Below the pieces are notes generated by a model. The model saw only the letters and a list, made by a program, of their open reading frames with translations. It was not told the origin of the DNA and searched no databases. The position numbers and the translations under genes are program-made. Below are positions 1-7,470 of a stretch of DNA of 17,162 bases, in pieces. Source of the stretch: Desulfobacteraceae bacterium (GTDB taxonomy: Bacteria > Desulfobacterota > Desulfobacteria > Desulfobacterales > DAOWNP01); the NCBI GenBank assembly GCA_030642545.1, contig DAOWNP010000013.1:1-17162 (forward strand), given 5' to 3'. Each line of letters starts with the position of its first letter. The first letter of the stretch is position 1.

Positions 1-1636
1 CAGAACCAGGAACATTGGCATTTTTCCAAAAATCACTTTTGAGCTCCTGAATCATTCCCACAGCCTTTGTAAGCCCTGCATTACTCCTTGCCATTCCACA
101 ATGATCCCACATAATAAGCCCAAGCTGCCTGTGAATATCATCAACAGTACGCCTGCCTTTCATGGAAAGAAGTTTTTTTGTTACATCTGAAACTTCTTTT
201 ACTGAATTCTTAAATACAGAATCTTCTGTTGAAAGCTTTGGTAATGATGCCTGTGCAAGATATCCACCTATGGTGTAAGGTATGACAAAATACCCATCTG
301 CAAGACCCTGCATAAGAGCACTTGCTCCAAGACGATTTGCTCCGTGATCTGAGAAGTTAGCCTCGCCTAAAACAAAAAGGCCTTCAAGATTACTCATAAG
401 ATTATAATCCACCCACAATCCACCCATTGTATAATGGATAGCCGGATAAATCATCATTGGAGTAACATATGGATCATCAGCAGTTATCTTTTCATACATC
501 TCAAAAAGATTTCCGTATTTTTTGGCTATAACATCTTTTCCGTCTCGTAAAATAGCATCTTTAAAATCAAGATAAACAGCAAGACCTGTAGGACCTACTC
601 CTTTACCCATATCACATTGCTCTTTGGCATTTCGTGACGCAACATCTCTTGGGACAAGGTTACCAAAGCTGGGATATTTATTTTCAAGATAATAATCTCT
701 TTCTGATTCTGGTATATCTCCGGGATTTCGTTTATCACCTTTCTTTTTTGGAACCCATACTCTGCCGTCATTTCTTAAACTTTCACTCATAAGTGTCAAT
801 TTTGACTGAAAAGTACCATGTACTGGAATACATGTGGGATGTATCTGTGTAAAACATGGATTTGCAAAAAGTGCACCTTTTTTATAAGCTCTGTAACCTG
901 CTGTTACATTACACGCCATAGCATTTGTTGACAGATAAAATACATTCCCATATCCACCGGTACACAATACAACAGCATCTGCCTCATGACTTTCAATTTC
1001 ACCATTTACAAGATTTCTTACAACAATTCCCCTGGCTTTACCATCTGCAACAACAAGATCTAACATCTCCCTTCTCGGAAACATAGCTACTTTACCTGCT
1101 GCAATCTGTCTTGACAAAGCACTATATGCCCCCAAAAGAAGCTGCTGTCCTGTCTGCCCTCTTGCATAAAATGTTCTTGATACCTGTGCACCTCCAAAAC
1201 TTCTGTTTGACAAAGTTCCACCATATTCACGGGCAAATGGAACTCCCTGAGCCACGCATTGATCTATAATATTACGACTCACCTGAGCAAGACGATATAC
1301 ATTTGCCTCTCTTGCTCTAAAATCTCCGCCTTTTACAGTATCATAAAAAAGACGCCAAATGCTGTCTCCATCATTCTGATAATTTTTTGCAGCGTTTATT
1401 CCACCCTGTGCTGCGATACTATGTGCTCGTCTCGGACTGTCCTGAATACAAAATGTTTTAACATTATAACCTAATTCGGCAAGTGATGCCGATGCTGATC
1501 CACCTGCTAAACCTGTACCAACAACAATTATATTATATTTTCTCTTGTTGGCAGGATTTACAAGTTTAAGATCAAAACGATGTTTATCCCATTTTTCCGA
1601 AAGTGGCCCTTCAGGGATTTTTGAATCAAGTTGCAT
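1..1636 (-). CDS. sdhA: Succinate dehydrogenase/fumarate reductase flavoprotein subunit, 3' end cut by the window edge
   Basis: FAD subunit of membrane-bound succinate:quinone oxidoreductase, which interconverts succinate and fumarate at the cytoplasmic face. The 545 visible codons are open from an ATG at 1636 to the left edge; roughly the last 100 residues are missing. The N-terminus has a Rossmann motif (GTGLAGG, residues 40-46). His72 in AHSIAAQGG matches the covalent FAD-attachment histidine. Further on are the active-site signatures HPTCIPVHG, SESLRNDGR, HYTMGG and GANRLGASAL, which supply the substrate-binding His and Arg residues of the family. The sequence most resembles the Bacillus/Wolinella type that pairs with a single b558 cytochrome. 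A GGAAGG ribosome site follows directly after the sdhC stop codon (12 nt between the genes), so the two are co-transcribed. The iron-sulfur subunit is presumably just beyond the left edge. Direction of catalysis cannot be read from sequence; the context favours succinate oxidation. Confidence 0.95.
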   Translation of the reverse strand, partial: MQLDSKIPEGPLSEKWDKHRFDLKLVNPANKRKYNIIVVGTGLAGGSASASLAELGYNVKTFCIQDSPRRAHSIAAQGGINAAKNYQNDGDSIWRLFYDTVKGGDFRAREANVYRLAQVSRNIIDQCVAQGVPFAREYGGTLSNRSFGGAQVSRTFYARGQTGQQLLLGAYSALSRQIAAGKVAMFPRREMLDLVVADGKARGIVVRNLVNGEIESHEADAVVLCTGGYGNVFYLSTNAMACNVTAGYRAYKKGALFANPCFTQIHPTCIPVHGTFQSKLTLMSESLRNDGRVWVPKKKGDKRNPGDIPESERDYYLENKYPSFGNLVPRDVASRNAKEQCDMGKGVGPTGLAVYLDFKDAILRDGKDVIAKKYGNLFEMYEKITADDPYVTPMMIYPAIHYTMGGLWVDYNLMSNLEGLFVLGEANFSDHGANRLGASALMQGLADGYFVIPYTIGGYLAQASLPKLSTEDSVFKNSVKEVSDVTKKLLSMKGRRTVDDIHRQLGLIMWDHCGMARSNAGLTKAVGMIQELKSDFWKNANVPGS

Positions 1637-1648
1637 AGCTTTTCCTTC

Positions 1649-2290
1649 CTATGAAAAAAGCAAAATATAAACAGGTAATGAGCCAAAACCTATGGCTACG
1701 ATTAAGCCCAAAAAGGTACTGGTCAATCTTATTACCGGCATATATTTAACATGATTTACGCCAATTGTCTGAAAAGCGCTCCAAAAACCGTGGCTTACAT
1801 GAAGAGCAACAACTATCATGGCTGCTACATAAGCAGTTATATAAACAGGGTCTGAAAACGCACTAAAAACGATCTGTGAAATAGTCTGAGTTGTTTTATC
1901 AACAAAATGAAAATGCATAAGGTGACAAACAACAAAAAAGAGAATAAGTAATCCTGTATAAGGCATAGTTGCAGACCCAATTGTCCGTCCACCTGCATTT
2001 TTTTTCATAACATATCGTTTAGGTCTTGCTTTCAAATTTCCAAAAAAAAGTATTAAGCCTGTAACAATATGAATTGTAAAAAAAACCAGCAAAGAAATTT
2101 CTGCCAAATTAATCAAAGGACCTAACGAATGCAAATGCTCTGCATAAGAGTCCAATGCCTGTTTTCCTCCAAAAATGGAAAGATTACCAGCAAGATGCCC
2201 TGCCAAAAATCCGCAAAAAGCAAAACCGGTTAAAGCCATAATAACTTTTTTCCCAATTGATGACCCTATGGTTTTAATAAGCCAATTCAT
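1649..2290 (-). CDS. sdhC: Succinate dehydrogenase/fumarate reductase cytochrome b558 subunit
   Basis: Membrane anchor of the succinate dehydrogenase complex, carrying two b hemes and exchanging electrons with menaquinone. The 213-residue protein has five hydrophobic segments (roughly residues 15-37, 62-84, 108-130, 150-172 and 188-212), as expected for the single-subunit b558 family. Histidines inside the segments fit the heme ligands: His32 (GHLAGN), His74 (FFTIHIV), one of His123/His126 (CHLMHFHF), and His164 or His167 (ALHVSHGF). The start is an ATG with GGAG about 9 nt upstream. It immediately precedes sdhA. In the two-heme enzymes electron transfer can be coupled to membrane potential, which would help drive the endergonic succinate-to-fumarate step needed in propionate oxidation; that role is inferred from the family. 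Confidence 0.95.
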   Translation of the reverse strand: MNWLIKTIGSSIGKKVIMALTGFAFCGFLAGHLAGNLSIFGGKQALDSYAEHLHSLGPLINLAEISLLVFFTIHIVTGLILFFGNLKARPKRYVMKKNAGGRTIGSATMPYTGLLILFFVVCHLMHFHFVDKTTQTISQIVFSAFSDPVYITAYVAAMIVVALHVSHGFWSAFQTIGVNHVKYMPVIRLTSTFLGLIVAIGFGSLPVYILLFS

Positions 2291-2313
2291 TATTATACTC
2301 CGTTTATGGTTAA

Positions 2314-2344
2314 ATTATAAACATTGAAAATACCTGTTGTTCAA
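2314..2344 (-). promoter_or_regulatory. Possible sigma-70-type promoter of sdhCA
   Basis: Upstream of sdhC, reading on the minus strand, TTGAAC (2339-2344) and TATAAT (2314-2319) form a plausible -35/-10 pair, though the 19-nt spacer is longer than ideal. The predicted start lies about 15 nt before the sdhC ribosome site. The whole gap to the regulator gene is only 110 bp and contains no other strong candidate. No correctly spaced -24/-12 sigma-54 element is visible here. Confidence 0.35.
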
Positions 2345-2400
2345 GGCATTTTTAAACCATTTATCTATACTTTATAGTAGCTTTTAATCACCTCCCCCTT

Positions 2401-4212
2401 TTAAATAACACCCAGTCGATTTATTTTCCTGTCTAACGTTTTTCTTGATATTTTAAGAGCCTTAGCTGTTTTGCTTTTATTTCCTGCAAAAAGATTTAAA
2501 GCCTGATTTATTATTTTTAGCTCAAGTTGTTCAACATTTTCCTGAAGCACCAGACTATCAACAACTTGATCATTAATACTTTTTTTATGACTTTTTTCAA
2601 CGATTGTATCAGAGACTAAAAAATTTAAATCTTTTTCAACTAAATACCGCTGAATAACATTTTGCAATTCACGAATATTACCGGGCCAGTTATAATTTGC
2701 CAGAATATCAACCAGCCTGCCAGGCATTTTATCAGTACTTTGCGGAGAATAGACATGCATAAAATGTTCTGCAAGAAGAGGAATATCTCCTTTTCTATCT
2801 CTTAATGGAGGCAGATAAATAGGAAGTATATGAATCCTGTAATAAAAATCTTCTCTCATTTTTTTATTTTTTATAAGTTCTTTTAGATCCCTGTTTGTAG
2901 CACATACTACTCTAAAATCAGACTTTTTTAAGAAACCGCCTCCAACAGGTATATATCCTCCACCTTCTATAGCACGCAACAGTTTAGCCTGCAAGCCAAG
3001 CTGCAATTCCCCAATTTCATCTAAAAACAGAGTCCCTTTATCTGCATAATCAAGGTACCCTTTTTTATCCGTAGCAGCTCCTGTAAATGCCCCTTTTTTA
3101 TGACCAAAAAATTCACTTTCCAATAAATTCTCAGGGATTGCAGCACAATTAACCGAAACAAACTCATGCTTACGGCGATCACTCATTGCATGAACCGCCT
3201 TTGCCACAAGTTCCTTGCCTGTTCCTGACTCTCCATAGATAATTACATTAGCATTTAAAGATGAAGCATTTAAAACAAGATCATAAACTTTTTGCATACC
3301 ATCGCTTTTACCTATAATATCCCCAAACCTGTATCTGTATTTAACTGATGACTTAAGATTAACATTTTCACGTCTTAAATTTTCAGCCTCAGCCAGCATC
3401 TCTTTTTCTTTAAGTTTAACTTCAGTTACATCTCTTACTGTAAGCATAACAGATGGATTATTTTTCCATATAATACGATTACCACGACCTTCAACCCATA
3501 TATCTTTATTATTAACCGTATTCCATTTTGCCTGAAACAATTTATCGTTAGATGATCCATCTTCAAAAGCTTTAAACATCTCTTTAAAATAGATTTCAAA
3601 CTCATTTGCAACAAACCTTAAGATATTGGTTCCAAGCATCTCCTCAGAATTATCATATCCCAGCATAGATGCAGTATATTCATTGACAAAAAGAATTTTA
3701 TTATCACTTAAAAGAATCAATCCTTCTGTTAGTCTCTGTGCCAGCAAACGATAAAGCTTTTCGCTCTCTTTAAGCTCACTTTCAACACGAACATATTCAC
3801 TTGTATTCAGTGCTACACCCAAAAGATAAGACACACCTGAGATAGTCGCACTAACAGCAGAAAAAAAATGAGGAATTATTTTATTATCCTTAGTTATTAT
3901 CGCAGCTTCTGTAATTCCGCTTCCTTTAGTAAAAACTTCACTTATAGTTTTTTTTATTGTTTTTGTGCTATCTACACCAAAAACGCTGAAAATATCCTTT
4001 TTCTTTATCTCTTCATGAGAAAATAAAGTAACCTTTTCAACGTTCTTATTCCACATTATTATATTATAATTTTCATCAAACAGATAAAAAAGACCCGGCA
4101 GGCTGTTTATAAGCATATCAAAAAACATATTGCTTTTTTCAAAGTTTTTTACAGTTTTTTTTAAGGAACAAACAAGTTGTTCAAGCTCCTGATATGGTAT
4201 TTTTTCACTCAT
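2401..4212 (-). CDS. PAS-domain sigma-54-dependent transcriptional activator
   Basis: Bacterial enhancer-binding protein of 603 residues that would remodel sigma-54 RNA polymerase by ATP hydrolysis. The N-terminus carries two PAS-like sensory domains (about residues 30-140 and 150-265) linked by coiled-coil-prone segments; there is no phosphoacceptor receiver domain, so activation is probably by ligand or redox sensing. The AAA+ domain (about 293-525) has Walker A GESGTGKE (327-334), the sigma-54-contacting GAFTGA loop (374-379), Walker B LFLDEI (395-400) and the FYYRI arginine-finger region (457-461). A Fis-type helix-turn-helix follows (about 577-600). The ATG start has AAGGAA six nt upstream. 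It sits between sucCD and sdhCA, suggesting control of propionate or succinate metabolism, but I found no well-spaced sigma-54 promoter in the window, so its targets may lie elsewhere. Family assignment is secure; the signal is unknown. Confidence 0.95.
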   Translation of the reverse strand: MSEKIPYQELEQLVCSLKKTVKNFEKSNMFFDMLINSLPGLFYLFDENYNIIMWNKNVEKVTLFSHEEIKKKDIFSVFGVDSTKTIKKTISEVFTKGSGITEAAIITKDNKIIPHFFSAVSATISGVSYLLGVALNTSEYVRVESELKESEKLYRLLAQRLTEGLILLSDNKILFVNEYTASMLGYDNSEEMLGTNILRFVANEFEIYFKEMFKAFEDGSSNDKLFQAKWNTVNNKDIWVEGRGNRIIWKNNPSVMLTVRDVTEVKLKEKEMLAEAENLRRENVNLKSSVKYRYRFGDIIGKSDGMQKVYDLVLNASSLNANVIIYGESGTGKELVAKAVHAMSDRRKHEFVSVNCAAIPENLLESEFFGHKKGAFTGAATDKKGYLDYADKGTLFLDEIGELQLGLQAKLLRAIEGGGYIPVGGGFLKKSDFRVVCATNRDLKELIKNKKMREDFYYRIHILPIYLPPLRDRKGDIPLLAEHFMHVYSPQSTDKMPGRLVDILANYNWPGNIRELQNVIQRYLVEKDLNFLVSDTIVEKSHKKSINDQVVDSLVLQENVEQLELKIINQALNLFAGNKSKTAKALKISRKTLDRKINRLGVI

Positions 4213-4237
4213 TATTTTCCTTGTCTAACACAGGTCT

Positions 4238-4258
4238 TAATTTTTTATTAAAAAATTA
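4238..4258. repeat. 21-bp A/T palindrome ahead of the regulator gene
   Basis: A perfect inverted repeat with 10-bp arms (taatttttta / taaaaaatta) and a 1-nt loop, 26 bp upstream of the sigma-54 activator start. It could be an operator for the regulator or simply part of the neighbouring repeat element, whose terminal repeat begins at 4256. Being pure A/T, it may also be chance. Confidence 0.3.
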
Positions 4259-4412
4259 GGAACAAAAAAGAGCAAAGGCGGCAAGGTTCCTGTGCATCTA
4301 CCAAGTCACGTAAACAGGCACATAGCAAAAGCTATGTGCCTGTTTGAGAAACACGAAAAATGAACAAAAAGACAAGTTTTTGTTCCTAAGTTATAAAGTT
4401 TTCGTTCCTAAG
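4256..4412. repeat. Intergenic repeat element with strong internal stem-loop (copy A)
   Basis: Non-coding element between sucD and the regulator gene. Positions 4256-4268 and 4377-4389 are perfect 13-bp inverted repeats (ttaggaacaaaaa / tttttgttcctaa). Inside them, 4312-4326 and 4331-4345 form a perfect 15-bp stem (aaacaggcacatagc) closed by AAAA. A 9-bp direct repeat, gttcctaag, occurs at 4382-4390 and 4404-4412. The element shares tgtgcatct (4291-4299) and agttataaagttt (4389-4401) with a second copy at 15274-15420, in the same order and at similar spacing. It encodes no ORF and has no T-run placed for a classic intrinsic terminator on either strand. It may be a small non-autonomous mobile element or an RNA-structured repeat. 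Confidence 0.7.
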
Positions 4413-4572
4413 GATTCGCCCAGAAATAAGTTCGCAATTTTAAGTGTTGAGGCGCCTGCCTGACAAGGCACGAAAACGTAGGAATATCAAGATATTTCTG
4501 TGCTTTCGTAACGCAGTCAGGCAGGATGGACCGACGCTTAAAATGTAAAGTTATTTTTGGGCAAGTCCTAAG
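4408..4572. repeat. 165-bp long-arm imperfect palindrome overlapping the sucD stop codon
   Basis: Almost the whole stretch folds on itself around the centre aatatc-aa-gatatt (4483-4496). The arms are about 81 nt each. They include the perfect match cctgcctgac (4455-4464) with gtcaggcagg (4516-4525), acgaaaa/tttcgt near the centre, attttaag with cttaaaat, and outer ends ctaagg...cgccc with gggc...cctaag. The right end covers the TAG stop of sucD (4568-4570). There is no coding potential and no adjacent T-run. The structure would form in sucD transcripts and could act as an mRNA-stabilising or transcription-attenuating hairpin. It could equally be a miniature transposable element; the outer-end sequence recurs in part at 12774-12795. 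Confidence 0.75.
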
Positions 4573-5440
4573 TAAATACCTTAGTGCACAACTGCCCTAA
4601 AGTACCAAGATTATCACAAACATGAATTCCACATCTTTCCATGGCTTCAATTTTACCTTCAGCTGTCCCGCTACCTCCACTGACTATAGCTCCTGCATGT
4701 CCCATTCTTCTTCCTGGAGGAGCTGTAATTCCTGCTATAAATCCTACAACAGGCATTGAAAGATTTTCTTTAACAAATTCAGATGCTTCTTCTTCAGCAC
4801 TTCCACCAATTTCACCAACCATTACAACACCCTTTGTTTCAGGATCTTTTTCAAAGGCATCTAAACAATCAATAAAATCAGTTCCGTTTACAGGATCACC
4901 ACCAATTCCTATACAGGTTGTCTGCCCTATTCCCTGCATGGTAAGCTGATGTACAACTTCGTATGTTAGAGTTCCAGAACGGGAAACAACACCAATAGGG
5001 CCTCCTGGTTTATGCATGGGCCCAGGCATGATTCCTATCTTACACTCTCCTGGTGTAATTATTCCGGGACAATTAGGTCCTATTAAACGGCATTTATAAT
5101 TTTTTAAAAAATTTGTTACCTTCAACATATCCATCACCGGAATTCCTTCAGTAATGGCTATTATTAATTCAACTCCTGCATCTGCTGCTTCCATAATAGC
5201 ATCTGCTGCAAAAGGCGGTGGTACAAAAATCATACTGGTATTGGCATCAGCTCCAGCTACAGCTTCTTTTACCGTATTGTAGACAGGAACTTCATCCATT
5301 TTCTGCCCGCCCTTACCAGGAGTCACTCCGGCAACTACATTTGTTCCATACTCAACACATTGTCTTGTATGAAACTGGCCTTCTTTTCCGGTTATTCCCT
5401 GAACCAAAAGCCTGGTGTTTTTATTAACAAATATACTCAC
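4568..5440 (-). CDS. sucD: Succinyl-CoA synthetase alpha subunit (ADP-forming)
   Basis: Alpha subunit of succinyl-CoA synthetase, which here would convert succinyl-CoA to succinate with substrate-level ATP formation. The 290-residue length is normal. Residues 1-100 form the CoA-binding Rossmann domain (LLVQGITGKEGQFH near residue 11). GPNCPGIITPGECKIGIMPG (121-140) is the family signature. His248 in GHAGAI is the phosphohistidine equivalent to E. coli His246. The start is GTG at 5440, supported by GAGGG about 9 nt upstream. It follows sucC after 102 bp, in an order (sucC-sucD) typical of bacteria. Its stop codon lies inside the long palindrome at 4408-4572, so the end of the transcript is highly structured. 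Confidence 0.96.
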   Translation of the reverse strand: MSIFVNKNTRLLVQGITGKEGQFHTRQCVEYGTNVVAGVTPGKGGQKMDEVPVYNTVKEAVAGADANTSMIFVPPPFAADAIMEAADAGVELIIAITEGIPVMDMLKVTNFLKNYKCRLIGPNCPGIITPGECKIGIMPGPMHKPGGPIGVVSRSGTLTYEVVHQLTMQGIGQTTCIGIGGDPVNGTDFIDCLDAFEKDPETKGVVMVGEIGGSAEEEASEFVKENLSMPVVGFIAGITAPPGRRMGHAGAIVSGGSGTAEGKIEAMERCGIHVCDNLGTLGQLCTKVFT

Positions 5441-5487
5441 TTTTATCAGCCCTCACTTAATATTTTTTTAGCATAGAAACATTGCCG

Positions 5488-5525
5488 AGATAAAAAATAT
5501 TAATATCAGCAATATTTCTTTATCT
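5488..5525 (-). other. Intercistronic stem-loop between sucC and sucD
   Basis: Positions 5488-5501 (agataaaaaatatt) and 5511-5525 (aatatttctttatct) are complementary except for one bulged base, separated by a 9-nt loop. The hairpin lies about 18 nt after the sucC stop codon and 48 nt before the sucD start. It is A/T-rich and lacks a clean following U-tract, so it is more likely a processing or stability hairpin than an efficient terminator. Confidence 0.4.
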
Positions 5526-5542
5526 TCCACGTTCCTATCCAG

Positions 5543-6709
5543 CTAATTAACTATCCGGGCTACTTTTTCAGCAGCATCCTGTAAATCAACAGCAGAAACA
5601 AGTTCAAGATCAGATTCAGATAAAATTCTTCTTCCTTCTTCTACATTTGTTCCTTCCATACGAACTATTACAGGAACATTAAGCCCTACTTTCTTTGCCG
5701 CAGCAACAACACCTGTTGCAAGAATATCACATCTAAGAATCCCACCAAAAATATTAATTAGTATGCCTTTAACATTTTTATCACTTAATATTATCCTGAA
5801 TCCGTTTTCAACCATTTCAGCATCTGCCCCGCCCCCAACATCCAGAAAATTAGCAGGTTCAGCCCCCGCTTTTTTGATAATATCCATAGTTGCCATAGCA
5901 AGACCCGCCCCATTTACCATGTTGCCGATATTACCTTTTCCACCGAGATTAATATAATTCAAATTATATTTGGAAGCTTCATATTCAAGAGGATCTTCTT
6001 CATCTACATCTCGATATTTCATAATGTCTTTATGCCTGAAAAGTGAATTTCCATCCACATCAACCTTGGCATCAAGAGCTATAACATTATCCTCTTTGGT
6101 TAATACGAGAGGATTGATCTCTAAAAGAGAACAATCATAATCTGAAAACATTTTGTACAAACCCTGAAGCAGTTTAAAAAATGGTTTCATTGCACCAGAT
6201 GGAATTTTTAATCCAAACGCAACCTCCCGCAGATGATATGCAGATAATCCTGCAAGCGGATCCACATAAACTTTTATAATCTTTTCAGGAGTCTCATCAG
6301 CAACCTTCTCAATATCCATTCCACCAGCTTCACTCACCATTATAATATTTTTACGAGTCGCTCTATCAGGAAGAATACTTAAATACAACTCTTTATCTAT
6401 ATTAAGACCCTGTTCTATAAGAACTTTTTTAACTATACGACCTTCAGGTCCTGTTTGATGAGTTACAAGATTCATTCCAAGTATCTCTTCAGCAAATGCT
6501 AAAGCTTCATCCAATGATGAGGCAAGTTTTACACCACCACCCTTACCCCTGCCACCAGCATGGATTTGAGCTTTTACAACAACCGGATATCCACCAAGGG
6601 TCTGAGCTACTTTTTTTGCCTCATCAACATTAAAAGCAACTCCTCCATCAGGGACAGCTACACCATATTTCCTGAATAATTCTTTTGCTTGATATTCATG
6701 GATCTTCAT
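5543..6709 (-). CDS. sucC: Succinyl-CoA synthetase beta subunit (ADP-forming)
   Basis: ATP-grasp subunit that binds nucleotide and completes the succinyl-CoA synthetase heterodimer with SucD. At 388 residues it matches E. coli SucC closely. Visible features are the glycine-rich nucleotide loop AGGRGKGGGVKLA (51-63), the segment DRATRKNIIMVSEAGGMDIE (115-134), Mg-nucleotide ligands Asn199 (LLEINPLV) and Asp213, and the C-terminal ligase domain with GGKGNIGNMVNGAGLAMATM (256-275) and NIFGGILRCD (319-328). The ATG start at 6709 is preceded by AAGGAGAG. It lies 82 bp after the biotin carrier gene on the same strand, linking succinyl-CoA use to its formation by methylmalonyl-CoA mutase. Nucleotide preference (ADP or GDP) is not certain from sequence alone. 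Confidence 0.96.
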   Translation of the reverse strand: MKIHEYQAKELFRKYGVAVPDGGVAFNVDEAKKVAQTLGGYPVVVKAQIHAGGRGKGGGVKLASSLDEALAFAEEILGMNLVTHQTGPEGRIVKKVLIEQGLNIDKELYLSILPDRATRKNIIMVSEAGGMDIEKVADETPEKIIKVYVDPLAGLSAYHLREVAFGLKIPSGAMKPFFKLLQGLYKMFSDYDCSLLEINPLVLTKEDNVIALDAKVDVDGNSLFRHKDIMKYRDVDEEDPLEYEASKYNLNYINLGGKGNIGNMVNGAGLAMATMDIIKKAGAEPANFLDVGGGADAEMVENGFRIILSDKNVKGILINIFGGILRCDILATGVVAAAKKVGLNVPVIVRMEGTNVEEGRRILSESDLELVSAVDLQDAAEKVARIVN

Positions 6710-6791
6710 GCTTGTTAACTCTCCTTAACTTTTTTTATACATTCTGTTTATTCTTACAGCATGTGTAAGTAATCAATCACTAATACTTTTT

Positions 6792-7352
6792 TTATTCTAA
6801 TATCACAAGCAGATCGCCATTTGCCACTGATTCGCCAGCTTTTACTTTGATCTCCTTAATTGTACCATCTATAGGTGCGATTAGTAAATTTTCCATTTTC
6901 ATAGCTTCTAAAACAATCACAGTTTCTCCCTGTTTTACAGAAGCACCCTCTTCTTTCTCTATTTTAAAAATAGTCCCAGGCATGGGAGCTTCAATAACTG
7001 AAGCTCCTCCTGTATCTGCTTTTTTAACAGCTTTTTTTACAGCTGATACAGGTTGTGCTGCTGGTGCAGGAGGTGATGTAAAAGCGGGTGACGGTGGTGC
7101 ATATGAAGGTGCAGCAGGGGGTGGCGGCGGTGATAATGGTTTTGGTAATACACCTGCTGATGTTGATCTTGCACCTGTCACAACCTGCATACCCCCTATC
7201 TCTTCAACATCAACCTCAAAAAATTCATTATCAACAAAAACATTAAAACTTCTTAATCCTTTCCCTCTAAGTGGAGCAACCTTGTTCGATTTTTCAACAA
7301 GTTTCCCTGCTCTGTATTTTGCAATAATTTCCTGCTCCAGCTGACTGCTCAT
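6792..7352 (-). CDS. Biotin carboxyl carrier protein of a methylmalonyl/propionyl-CoA carboxyltransferase
   Basis: Carrier subunit that moves carboxybiotin to the carboxyltransferase MmdA. The 186-residue protein has a C-terminal biotinyl domain (about 118-186) with the attachment motif EAMKMEN; Lys152 is the biotinylated residue. A Pro/Ala-rich flexible linker covers about residues 68-105, followed by a lysine-rich stretch. Residues 33-54 (LRSFNVFVDNEFFEVDVEEIGG) resemble the N-terminus of decarboxylase gamma subunits such as MmdC. The 32 residues before that are an extra N-terminal extension. The ATG start has AGGAG 8 nt upstream. It belongs with the 71-residue subunit and mmdA just upstream. 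It could serve a propionyl-CoA carboxylase, a transcarboxylase (as the 1.3S-like subunit) or a decarboxylase; the sequence does not decide which. Confidence 0.9.
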   Translation of the reverse strand: MSSQLEQEIIAKYRAGKLVEKSNKVAPLRGKGLRSFNVFVDNEFFEVDVEEIGGMQVVTGARSTSAGVLPKPLSPPPPPAAPSYAPPSPAFTSPPAPAAQPVSAVKKAVKKADTGGASVIEAPMPGTIFKIEKEEGASVKQGETVIVLEAMKMENLLIAPIDGTIKEIKVKAGESVANGDLLVILE

Positions 7353-7380
7353 ATTAAGATCTCCTATTCTTTTGATAAAT

Positions 7381-7450
7381 AGCGTTCAAACAAAAAACAG
7401 AGTGTTTTTGTTTGGAACTAAATATAATTTTAATTTTAAATAGTATCTAT
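7381..7450. repeat. Short stem-loop related to the repeat at 15274-15458
   Basis: The 118-bp gap between the biotin carrier and the 71-residue gene holds an imperfect hairpin: 7384-7398 (gttcaaacaaaaaac) pairs with 7404-7418 (gtttttgtttggaac) around a 5-nt loop. Two short anchors, agcgttcaaacaa (7381-7393) and atagtatcta (7440-7449), also occur in that order at 15328-15340 and 15420-15429 beside repeat copy B. This suggests a degenerate or shorter family member. No T-run follows in the direction of transcription. Confidence 0.45.
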
Positions 7451-7470
7451 ATTGATTTTTTTATTAAATT

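Noticed and set aside
1259..1474. 71-codon plus-strand reading frame inside sdhA
   Set aside because: It is antisense to a strongly conserved flavoprotein region and has no ribosome site or family resemblance.
2341..2400. Possible sigma-54 promoter upstream of sdhC (GG and GC pairs nine bases apart)
   Set aside because: The spacing must be ten; neither near-miss has the TGGCAC/TTGC core, so I do not call it.
4312..4345. Perfect 15-bp stem-loop as an intrinsic terminator
   Set aside because: The following bases are gaga on the plus strand and acgt on the minus strand after a short T/A run; no U-tract, so it is reported as part of a repeat instead.
6847..7344. 165-codon plus-strand frame, Gly/Ala-rich, antisense to the biotin carrier
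   Set aside because: Its composition is the mirror of the Pro/Ala linker on the other strand; there is no start signal.
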